Assembly (NCBI GenBank): GCA_026394495.1
Contig: JAPKYE010000030.1
Location: forward strand, 1 to 55,738
Source of the DNA: Methanobacteriota archaeon
GTDB lineage: Archaea; Thermoplasmatota; E2; DHVEG-1
Direction of reading: 5' to 3'
DNA length: 55,738 nucleotides
Position numbers and translations under genes: made by a program. Shown here one piece after another: positions 7,878 to 14,787 of the stretch; the first letter of the stretch is position 1, and each line of letters starts with the position of its first letter. Below the pieces are notes generated by a model that saw nothing but the letters and a program-made list of their open reading frames with translations, had not been told where the DNA came from and did not search any database.

Positions 7878-8423
7878 ATAGCAACTGCAGGTCCGCCGAT
7901 TAGACGATTAAAAATTAACAAACAACAATTAAAAATTAATTCAAAAAATCAATCTTAACAACAAAAATATTTTATTCTTTTTTATGTTTGTGCACTTTAA
8001 TTTTATAATAATAAATACTTGTAATAAGAAAAAATATTAAAAATGTTAATAGTAGCTTCATAAATAACTCCAATCCTGGAATTGCCGCATAAATAATTGC
8101 GAATATAATAAAAAAAAGTATTGGTAAATAAAGATACCATTTCATATTTTTACTTAATAGTGTAAATACAGGCATTGGACCAAATGATATCATTTAATAA
8201 CTCCTCAAATTATTCAATTTTTAATATCAACATATTCTTTAAAAGCATTACTATAATCAAAATAATTATCGGTGGCGGACCTGCAGCTTTCTACACTGTC
8301 GTTTGAAACCCTCGATTATTCGGGTGCATATTAACACGCATTAAGAGAACAAATGAAATTTTAACTGCGTTAAAACTCAGGCCACCACCGAATCGCAAGG
8401 TGGTGGTCTCTTAATGCGATACG
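7875..8423. mobile_element. Cassette 4, type A ends, small membrane protein
   Basis: The left end TTAATAGCAACTGCAGG plus TCCGCC is at 7875-7897; the inverted right end GGCGGACCTGCAGCTTT is at 8274-8290, followed by CTACACTGTCGTTTGAAACC and S4. The single gene inside is on the minus strand, opposite to the cargo of cassette 1. Confidence 0.65.
7972..8193 (-). CDS. Small two-helix membrane protein (cassette 4 cargo)
   Basis: 73 residues with two hydrophobic segments (WYLYLPILFFIIFAIIYAAI and LLLTFLIFFLITSIYYY) and a basic tail (KIKVHKHKKE), so probably an inner-membrane protein with a cytoplasmic C-terminus. GAGGAG lies about 9 bp before the ATG at 8193. It fills most of cassette 4. No similarity to the WxPG peptides is apparent and I do not recognise the family. 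Confidence 0.6.
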   Translation of the reverse strand: MISFGPMPVFTLLSKNMKWYLYLPILFFIIFAIIYAAIPGLELFMKLLLTFLIFFLITSIYYYKIKVHKHKKE

Positions 8424-8430
8424 TTATAAT
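8330..8430 (+). repeat. S4: attC-like foldable element, A type
   Basis: The left arm ATTAACACGCATTAAGAGA (8330-8348) pairs with the right arm starting TCTCTTAATGCG (8407-8418) and ending ATACGTTATAAT. Inner hairpins: TTTTAAC/GTTAAAA (8359-8375) and a perfect 8-bp CCACCACC/GGTGGTGG (8382-8406). Compared with S1, the first hairpin has a T:A to C:G pair change and the second stem differs almost completely while remaining paired. Confidence 0.75.
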
Positions 8431-8513
8431 CAGTTCAACTGGGGGGGCTTCGGGCGGCAAAATAACAATTAATTAAAAAAAATGTTTTGACAATAGAATA
8501 AATCATCTAATCC

Positions 8514-9653
8514 TCACTGAGGGGCAATTCTTTTGAAATCATCTATGGACAATAGTTCGATTGCATATTCTCCAATAGGTGGAATATACCCTGTGACGAT
8601 TTTCATTGTATATCGGATTTTCAGACCATCAATCTTATACTCATCAGGTAAATTAATAGGATATACAAGGATGGGGCCGCCCCATTCAATAGGTTCTAAC
8701 ATTCCTGTATCAATCACCCAGTAACACTCAAACGTCGCATTCGCATAATCGGCGGATCCATTACTAAAAGTTGGAACCCTCATTCGACTCTCATTTCGGA
8801 TAGTCCCATTGTGCCATACCTTTGATTCATTATAAAAAGACACTTGAATACTATCAATAAATTCATTATGTTTTCCACGGATAGTTATTTCATGCATTCC
8901 CTCGCTGAATGTCATGGTATCAACATCATGGAAAAGATAGATCTCTGATTCTCCATGAGGATCGAAGGGATTTGGCAAGGTATTTGTTGTAAGGGTTGCA
9001 TTATTAACAAACACATTATCGATAAATAATTTCGTTTCACCCCAGCACACATTATAGGGGATGTGAACACCTATCCTTATACTTCCTTTAAGAAATGAGC
9101 CATTTCTTGGATAAGAAATACCTTGATAATAGCCGAATCGATAAAAGAGTGACTGATTCCATCCTTCGATTTGGAGTGTTATCGTTCCTGATCTTGTATG
9201 ATATTGGGCTCGAAATTTTTCTTTTAACATGGAGATATCAAGTGATATTACTTCTTGGATCAATGCTTTACAATGGTCATTATTCGCGTCATGCGCGAGA
9301 AAGAACGTCATCTGTCTCGGTAACGATTCATCGAACATCGAAGGACCGATCAATGCAAATTCATGTACTTTGCATCCACCACCATAAAATAACCAAATTT
9401 TAAGGGAATCGCTTTCAATCCACACATCCTTAATACACTGTTGCCCTCGGGGAAGATGCTGATAATACGCTTCATCCATTATCACCATTCCCTGTCGGAA
9501 AGGATAATCAACCTTTGATCTATCAAAAGCATCTCTCATTTGTTGGTCAGTATGTACGAGGAACGGGAGCGTGTAGCCAGTCGTTGTGCTTAAAAGAAGA
9601 AATCCTATTATTAGAATCAATCCAAACTGAACTTTTTTTGATTTCATATTCAT
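8514..9653 (-). CDS. Exported protein of unknown function (cassette 5 cargo)
   Basis: 379 residues from ATG 9653; a GTG one codon upstream is the alternative. A signal peptide (VQFGLILIIGFLLLSTTTGY) is followed by a wholly hydrophilic protein rich in beta-strand-like segments and possible N-glycosylation sites (NGT, NES, NGS, NAT). The region GGGCKVHEFALIGPSMFDES and then NNDHCKALIQEV contains paired cysteines that could form a disulfide. I do not recognise the family with certainty. A TATA-like element (ATTTATATA on the minus strand, 9679-9687) sits about 27-30 bp ahead, consistent with leaderless transcription. The gene lies wholly between the inverted ends of cassette 5. Confidence 0.75.
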   Translation of the reverse strand: MNMKSKKVQFGLILIIGFLLLSTTTGYTLPFLVHTDQQMRDAFDRSKVDYPFRQGMVIMDEAYYQHLPRGQQCIKDVWIESDSLKIWLFYGGGCKVHEFALIGPSMFDESLPRQMTFFLAHDANNDHCKALIQEVISLDISMLKEKFRAQYHTRSGTITLQIEGWNQSLFYRFGYYQGISYPRNGSFLKGSIRIGVHIPYNVCWGETKLFIDNVFVNNATLTTNTLPNPFDPHGESEIYLFHDVDTMTFSEGMHEITIRGKHNEFIDSIQVSFYNESKVWHNGTIRNESRMRVPTFSNGSADYANATFECYWVIDTGMLEPIEWGGPILVYPINLPDEYKIDGLKIRYTMKIVTGYIPPIGEYAIELLSIDDFKRIAPQ

Positions 9654-9678
9654 CACAATTTTATATTCATCTTGTGAG

Positions 9679-9687
9679 TATATAAAT
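9679..9687 (-). promoter_or_regulatory. TATA box of the cassette 5 cargo gene
   Basis: Minus strand reads ATTTATATA, about 27-30 bp from the start codons at 9656 (GTG) and 9653 (ATG). The promoter lies inside the cassette, so the cargo carries its own promoter, as in cassette 1. Confidence 0.55.
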
Positions 9688-10002
9688 GGTCGGAAAATGT
9701 TCGGAAAAAACCGAATAACACGTCTATAACTTATATATATGATTAAGCGAAACAGGTATTTTCGACCACCCGAAGCACCCCTGAACTCTGCAACCCCACA
9801 AAAGGAGTTTTGTCGTGCACAAAAAACAATAAATTGTGATGTGTGTGCACGAGATCATTACATGCAATAGCCGCATATGACATTTGAAGCAGTACTGCTC
9901 AAAAAAAGATAATGACATTAAAACAACAGACGAACTACAAAAATGACATGAAACTATAAGTAATTGAACAACGATTCTTATAGAAACCATACGAGGGAAA
10001 CC

Positions 10003-10557
10003 ATGGAAATAACAGCGTGTCCGAAATGTGGAAGTAAACGCATTGAAATGGGAACAATGGGTGCAGGGGTGACCTGGGGAGTTACTTCATGGAAAAGTGT
10101 ATGTGAAGATTGCGGATACCAAGGAGAACCTCTTCTTTTTGATTCTGAAAAAGAATACGAAAAATTTGTACAAGGGATGATCTCAAAAGAAATCGAACAA
10201 ACTTCGGATTCAGTTGGAGATGATGATTTGTCTCAGCTATCAAAAAAAGATGAAGAAGTCGTAGGACTTCTGAAAGAAGGAATAAACGAAGAAGAACCTC
10301 AACAAGAAGGTACGCAAAAAGATGGTGTGTTCCCAGAAAACAAATCATGGAGAATTGAAATCGGTTTTGCTATGATTTTAGCATTAGGCGCATTGAGCTT
10401 TTACTTGTTTAATATCTTTCGAACGTTTGATATCGTTTTTCTCATCGTCTATGGTTCGTTGCTATATAGCATACTAGTAATAGGTGAACTTGTTACGATT
10501 GTAATTATTGAGTATGTTTATTTCAGTATGCAGAAAATATCCAGACGAAAGAAATAA
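10003..10557 (+). CDS. Zinc-ribbon membrane protein
   Basis: 184 residues from ATG 10003, which has GAGGG at 9994-9998; an upstream TTG would add 13 residues. The N-terminus is a zinc ribbon (CPKCGSKR at about residue 6 and CEDCGYQG at about 37). An acidic Glu/Asp/Gln-rich linker (residues 60-115) follows, then two hydrophobic helices (FAMILALGALSFYLFNIF and a longer one near residue 145) and a basic tail (KISRRKK). The ribbon is probably cytoplasmic. Function unknown. A 12-bp palindrome AGCAGTACTGCT lies upstream at 9888-9899. Confidence 0.75.
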   Translation: MEITACPKCGSKRIEMGTMGAGVTWGVTSWKSVCEDCGYQGEPLLFDSEKEYEKFVQGMISKEIEQTSDSVGDDDLSQLSKKDEEVVGLLKEGINEEEPQQEGTQKDGVFPENKSWRIEIGFAMILALGALSFYLFNIFRTFDIVFLIVYGSLLYSILVIGELVTIVIIEYVYFSMQKISRRKK

Positions 10558-10569
10558 ACGTTTTTCAAT

Positions 10570-11145
10570 TCACTGTTCACAAAGTTGTACAAAATTTTTA
10601 AAGATTTGTTCCCCATATTCCGTGTGTTCTACTTCAGGATGAAACTGTAAACCATAGAACGGTTTTTTCTTATGATGTATCGCCTGGATCTTACAGTTTT
10701 CACTTCCTGCAAGGAGCAGAAAATTTTTTGGTAACTTTGTGACTTCATCGTTATGAGACTCCCAGACAATTGATTTCTTTGGAACTTTCTCAAACAAAGG
10801 ATCATCACTACAAAGCAAAATAAGCTGAACCTTCCCAAACTCAGGTATCTTCGAAGGTTTTACGTCTCCACCAAAAAAACGTCCCATGAACTGATGACCT
10901 GCACATATCCCAAGGATCGGAAACGTTGCTTTTTCAAGATATTCTGCACAGTTCCCTAGAGTGCCATCACGCCCTATCCGAGGTGCACCACCAGAGAGAA
11001 CCAAACCATCAATCTTCGCATCAAGTAAATCCTGTAGTTTTGTCGTATTTGGAACAATACTCGTCTCAACATCAAGATCCCGAAGCGTACGCCATTCCCG
11101 ATGCGTCCACTGCCCACCATTATCAACAACAAATATTTTTACCAT
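10570..11145 (-). CDS. guaAA: GMP synthase, glutamine amidotransferase subunit
   Basis: 191 residues. Releases ammonia from glutamine and passes it to the ATP-pyrophosphatase subunit to convert XMP to GMP. Class I amidotransferase triad: C81 in LGICAGHQF, H169 and E171 in QFHPEVE. The start at 11145 (MVKIFVVDN) is chosen because it matches the family N-terminus and lies just after the upstream gene's stop; the longer frame runs back into that gene. In archaea the enzyme is split into two proteins, and the partner is immediately upstream with a 4-bp gap. Confidence 0.93.
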   Translation of the reverse strand: MVKIFVVDNGGQWTHREWRTLRDLDVETSIVPNTTKLQDLLDAKIDGLVLSGGAPRIGRDGTLGNCAEYLEKATFPILGICAGHQFMGRFFGGDVKPSKIPEFGKVQLILLCSDDPLFEKVPKKSIVWESHNDEVTKLPKNFLLLAGSENCKIQAIHHKKKPFYGLQFHPEVEHTEYGEQIFKNFVQLCEQ

Positions 11146-11149
11146 ACCA

Positions 11150-12097
11150 TTATTCCCATTCAACAGTACCAGGAGGCTTATTCGTAATATCATACACAAC
11201 ACGGTTGACCTTTTCTTTTAACGTGTTTGTGATCTTCGTTGAAATCACATCAAGAACCTCATGAGGAATATAACTATAGTTACACGTCATCGCATCCACA
11301 CTTTGTACGGCACGAATCGCAATCGTATATCCATAGACACGTTGATCACCATGCACACCAACAGTTTTCACAGGGAGTAAAACCGCGAAATACTGCCAGG
11401 GAAGTTCCATAAGCCCTTTTTGTACAGCGCATTCAATCTCGGTTTCTACAATATTGCAAGCTTCACGAACAATCATGGTTCGTTCCGGCGTCGCCTCCCC
11501 GATAATCCGAATAGCAAGACCAGGGCCCGGAAACGGCTGTCGCTCAGAAACATTCAATTTGAGTGCACGTGCTATCTTACGTACCTCGTCCTTATACAGA
11601 TCATGTAACGGCTCAACAAGTTTCAACTTCATGTCTTTTGGAAGACCGCCGACGTTATGATGAGATTTAATCGTATCCCTGAGTTCACCGCCGGATTCAA
11701 TCCAATCCGGTGCAATTGTCCCTTGGACCAGATAATCAATATGTTCTTCTATTGCGGTTTTTTCAAAAACACGGATGAATTTTTCTCCAATGATCTTTCG
11801 TTTTTTTTCGGGATCCTCAATGCCTTTTAACGCTGAATAATATTCGTTACTTGCATCAATAAATAGAAAATTTAATCTGAGATCCTCCATCATTTTTTTT
11901 ACATGATTTGACTCATTTTTCCTCATATAACCGGTGTCGACATGAACCGCGATTAACCGATTACCTATCGCCTTATGAACTAATGCCGCACACACAGTGC
12001 TGTCGACTCCCCCAGAGAATGCAATCAACGCCTTCCCTCTGATATCAGAGGCGAGCTTCTTAGTTGTCTGTTCAATGAATGTGTCTGCGTTAAACAT
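11150..12097 (-). CDS. guaAB: GMP synthase, ATP-pyrophosphatase subunit
   Basis: 315 residues. The PP-loop motif AFSGGVDSTV near residue 25 binds ATP for adenylylation of XMP; the C-terminal dimerisation part carries the substrate-binding QPFPGPGLAIRIIG and the closing INKPPGTVEWE-like end, here TNKPPGTVEWE. GAGGGAGACG precedes the ATG. It follows purE by 9 bp and precedes the amidotransferase subunit by 4 bp, giving an operon purE-guaAB-guaAA on the minus strand. Confidence 0.94.
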   Translation of the reverse strand: MFNADTFIEQTTKKLASDIRGKALIAFSGGVDSTVCAALVHKAIGNRLIAVHVDTGYMRKNESNHVKKMMEDLRLNFLFIDASNEYYSALKGIEDPEKKRKIIGEKFIRVFEKTAIEEHIDYLVQGTIAPDWIESGGELRDTIKSHHNVGGLPKDMKLKLVEPLHDLYKDEVRKIARALKLNVSERQPFPGPGLAIRIIGEATPERTMIVREACNIVETEIECAVQKGLMELPWQYFAVLLPVKTVGVHGDQRVYGYTIAIRAVQSVDAMTCNYSYIPHEVLDVISTKITNTLKEKVNRVVYDITNKPPGTVEWE

Positions 12098-12106
12098 CGT
12101 CTCCCT

Positions 12107-12553
12107 CTATTTTGATAAAATCTGATCACGCATTTTATTCCGATACTCTTTAAGTTTTTTCGTAAGACTCTTATCAGCAACCCCAAGGATTTCCACAGCA
12201 AGTAACGCCGCGTTCTCACCACGATCCAACCCCACTGCAGCAACCGGTATCCCCGGAGGCATCTGAATAATCGAAAGGATCGCATCAAGGTTAACTTTTC
12301 CACTCACCGGCACACCAATCACAGGCTTTATCGTATGCGCTGCGATCACACCAGGTAATGCCGCTGAAAGTCCAGCGATACCAATAAAAACCTCTGCATC
12401 ACTTTTCTCAACAAGACCCTTAAGGACATCAGGGGTCCGATGAGCTGAAGCAACATCAAGGACATATTCAACCTTAAATTCATTAAGAACTTGCTGCACC
12501 TTCTCCGCAATAGGCATATCTGATTTTGATCCAAGAATAATATGAATTTTCAT
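12107..12553 (-). CDS. purE: N5-carboxyaminoimidazole ribonucleotide mutase
   Basis: 148 residues from ATG 12553; an ATG 12 bp upstream is the alternative. Class I PurE signatures are present: ILGSKSDMP at the N-terminus, SAHRTPD near residue 37 and [15 protein letters not shown] near residue 60. It interconverts N5-CAIR and CAIR in purine synthesis. No purK is adjacent. First gene of the purE-GMP synthase operon. Confidence 0.93.
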   Translation of the reverse strand: MKIHIILGSKSDMPIAEKVQQVLNEFKVEYVLDVASAHRTPDVLKGLVEKSDAEVFIGIAGLSAALPGVIAAHTIKPVIGVPVSGKVNLDAILSIIQMPPGIPVAAVGLDRGENAALLAVEILGVADKSLTKKLKEYRNKMRDQILSK

Positions 12554-12670
12554 AATACTCATCATCTGAAAGGAAGATGGATTAGTTAAGAGTTTCGCAC
12601 CATCTTCTCCCTATCGTAAACTAATTATAGCTGCTTTTTATGTGGACACCACGCAACCGGGAATAAAAAA

Positions 12671-14734
12671 ATGAAACTTGTCATCTGCGAAAAAAACATT
12701 GCTGCACGACGCATAGCAGAGATACTCTCAAAAGGAACGTCGAAGACCTCACGACTTGGCACTATCCCGGTGTACGATTTCACAAAAGAAAACGAGCCAT
12801 GGTGTGTCATCGGGTTAAAAGGACATATCATCAATTTAGATTATCCTGCTGAATTTAACCAATGGGCAATGATTTCCCCAAAGGATCTCATTGATGTTGA
12901 ACCATGTAAAAACGTAAGCGAAAAAGGAATAGGTGATGCATTACAGTCACTTGTAAAAAATACGCCATCCATTATTGTTGCCACTGATTTTGATCGAGAA
13001 GGAGAACTCATCGGCGTCGAAGTCCTTGATCTATTGAAAAGCTTCAACAAAAACATCAGTGAGATTAAACGTGCACGGTTCAGCGCAATTACAACATATG
13101 AAATTAACGATGCATTTGAGAATCTTGTTGAGGTTGACTATAACCTTTCAAGTGCCGGTGAGGCACGTCAATTTATAGACCTTGTCTGGGGTGCAGTCCT
13201 CACTCGATTTATCTCTCTTACATCAGGGCGACTTGGACGGGATTTTCTTTCTATAGGGCGGGTGCAATCACCAACGCTTGCATTGCTTGTAGAACGAGAA
13301 AAAGAAATCAAACGTTTTATCCCAAAACCATTCTGGAAAATAGTCGCACAAATAAAAAAAGAGCAGCTATTTGATGCGCAGCATATCAACGGGATTTTTT
13401 TGGAGCAACAACCAGCTCTTGAGATATACAATAAAATCAAAGATGCGCATTCTGCGTTAGTCAAAGAAGCAAAAAAAACTGTTGCAAATGAACTCCCACC
13501 CACACCATTTAATACGACTTCTTTTCTGCAGGCAGCATCAACACTTGGGTTTTCAGCATCAAATGCGATGAACATCGCAGAAGAATTATACATGTCCGGG
13601 TTGACGTCGTACCCACGAACCGATAACACCGTGTATCCGCCATCGATCAACATCAGAAACATTTTAGAAAAACTCGCACAATCCGAGTTCTCAAAAGAAG
13701 CACTTGAAGTGATGAACAACGGTCGCGGATATCCAACCAGAGGAAAAATGCAAACTACGGATCATCCTCCTATTTACCCTGTCGGTGTCCCTGTGAAAAA
13801 AAAAATTACAGCAGATCAGAAAATAATTTATGAGTTGATCTGCAGACGGTTCCTTGCGACATGCGCAAAGGATGCAGTCGCAGAAACCACGGATGTTACG
13901 TTGGATATTTCTGGTGAAGACTTTAAGGCAAATGGATACAAACTTTTAGAAGCAAACTGGAGAACCATTTACCCATATTTCAAAGAGAAAGGAAAACCGT
14001 TGCCGGAATTAGTAAACGGGGAAAACGTCGAGGTAACAAAAATCTCACTCAACGCAGAGGAAACAAAACCGCCGCAGCGATACTCTCAAGGTGCATTGCT
14101 TGGGAAAATGGAACAATTGACCCTTGGAACAAAATCAACGCGTCATGAAATAATAAGTAAACTCTACGGTCGGCAATATATCACAGGCTCCCCACCAATC
14201 CCAACATCTACCGCTATTGCGGTGGTCGATGCCCTTGTGAACTGCGATGTCGTGAAACCAGCGATGACTGCGCAACTTGAAAAAGACATGAATGAGATCT
14301 CTGAAGGCAAAAAAACACTAGGAGATACCGTGAAAGAATCGCGGCAGATGTTGTCGATAGTGATGAAGGAACTTGAAACAGATAAAGAAACCATTAAAAA
14401 CAATATTCAGACCGCACTTCGTGAACAGCATATGATTGGTGTATGCCCAAAATGCGGGAAAGACATGATGGTTCGTGTATCAAGGCAGGGGAAACGGTTT
14501 GTTGGATGTACAAATTATCCGAACTGTACGAATACGTATTCGTTACCGCAGAGTGGCGGCATCATAAAAACCACAAATGTCTGCGATGCATGTCAGACCC
14601 CGATCGTAAAAGTAAAAATGAAGGGGAGAGGCGCCTGGGATCTTTGTCTGAACTCGTTTTGTCCGAAAAAGAATAAAAGGGTTGATGCACCAAAAGAAAA
14701 AGAGAATGTAGCTCCCCCCATCTCAGGAAAATAA
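12671..14734 (+). CDS. topA: DNA topoisomerase I (type IA)
   Basis: 687 residues. The N-terminal Toprim domain (residues 1-150, with ATDFDREGELIG) binds Mg2+; the catalytic tyrosine is Y314 in SGLTSYPRTDN. The C-terminus has a zinc-finger region: CPKCGKDMMVR...CTNYPNC near residue 595, then CDACQTPIVK...CLNSFCPKK near residue 640. It relaxes negatively supercoiled DNA. The gene is convergent with gyrA, 53 bp apart, so the opposing topoisomerases lie next to each other. The divergent purE operon is 117 bp upstream. Confidence 0.95.
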   Translation: MKLVICEKNIAARRIAEILSKGTSKTSRLGTIPVYDFTKENEPWCVIGLKGHIINLDYPAEFNQWAMISPKDLIDVEPCKNVSEKGIGDALQSLVKNTPSIIVATDFDREGELIGVEVLDLLKSFNKNISEIKRARFSAITTYEINDAFENLVEVDYNLSSAGEARQFIDLVWGAVLTRFISLTSGRLGRDFLSIGRVQSPTLALLVEREKEIKRFIPKPFWKIVAQIKKEQLFDAQHINGIFLEQQPALEIYNKIKDAHSALVKEAKKTVANELPPTPFNTTSFLQAASTLGFSASNAMNIAEELYMSGLTSYPRTDNTVYPPSINIRNILEKLAQSEFSKEALEVMNNGRGYPTRGKMQTTDHPPIYPVGVPVKKKITADQKIIYELICRRFLATCAKDAVAETTDVTLDISGEDFKANGYKLLEANWRTIYPYFKEKGKPLPELVNGENVEVTKISLNAEETKPPQRYSQGALLGKMEQLTLGTKSTRHEIISKLYGRQYITGSPPIPTSTAIAVVDALVNCDVVKPAMTAQLEKDMNEISEGKKTLGDTVKESRQMLSIVMKELETDKETIKNNIQTALREQHMIGVCPKCGKDMMVRVSRQGKRFVGCTNYPNCTNTYSLPQSGGIIKTTNVCDACQTPIVKVKMKGRGAWDLCLNSFCPKKNKRVDAPKEKENVAPPISGK

Positions 14735-14787
14735 TAACGAACAAGATAATGCTAAGACATGATTCTGGATTAATAAAAGGCACTTGA

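Larger units (their letters stand above)
6317..9870. mobile_element. Tandem array of five inverted-repeat-bounded cassettes (integron-like)
   Basis: Five units lie head to tail. Each has a left end, cargo, a right end that is the inverted repeat of the left end, and a foldable element (S) that closes the unit. Unit boundaries fall at G^TTA: 6317/6318, 7149/7150, 7517/7518, 7874/7875 and 8423/8424. Units 1 and 4 have type A ends, units 2, 3 and 5 type B. The S element always matches the preceding right end (A: about 105 bp with two inner hairpins; B: about 135-145 bp with three), so it belongs to the unit upstream of it, like attC in integron cassettes. Sequences do not match the bacterial GTTRRRY consensus. 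Cargo differs between units, and its strand is not uniform. Mobility is inferred from architecture only. Confidence 0.7.
8424..9870. mobile_element. Cassette 5, type B ends, exported-protein cargo, decayed 3' element
   Basis: The left end CAGTTCAACTGGGGGGG plus CTTCGGGCGGC is at 8431-8458; the inverted right end GACCACCCGAAGCACCCC plus TGAAC is at 9764-9786. The two ends share variants not seen in cassettes 2-3 (CTTCGGGYGG), so the ends of one unit match each other. Downstream are the hairpin ACAAAA/TTTTGT (9797-9812), TCGTGCAC/GTGCACGA and a degenerate left arm (ATCATTACATGCAATA at 9854-9869). No right arm follows, so the array ends here. Confidence 0.6.

Noticed and set aside
6317-9870. CRISPR array
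   Set aside because: Repeats are long, inverted and of several kinds, spacing is irregular from 350 to 1450 bp, and there are no cas genes.
6317-9870. Insertion sequence or MITE cluster
   Set aside because: No transposase gene, no target duplications seen at the ends, and units abut each other at a fixed G^TTA, which favours site-specific recombination. MITE origin of the inverted ends is not fully excluded.
9724-9990. Minus-strand open frame of 88 residues
   Set aside because: It covers the right end and hairpins of cassette 5; cysteine-rich by chance and without a start signal.
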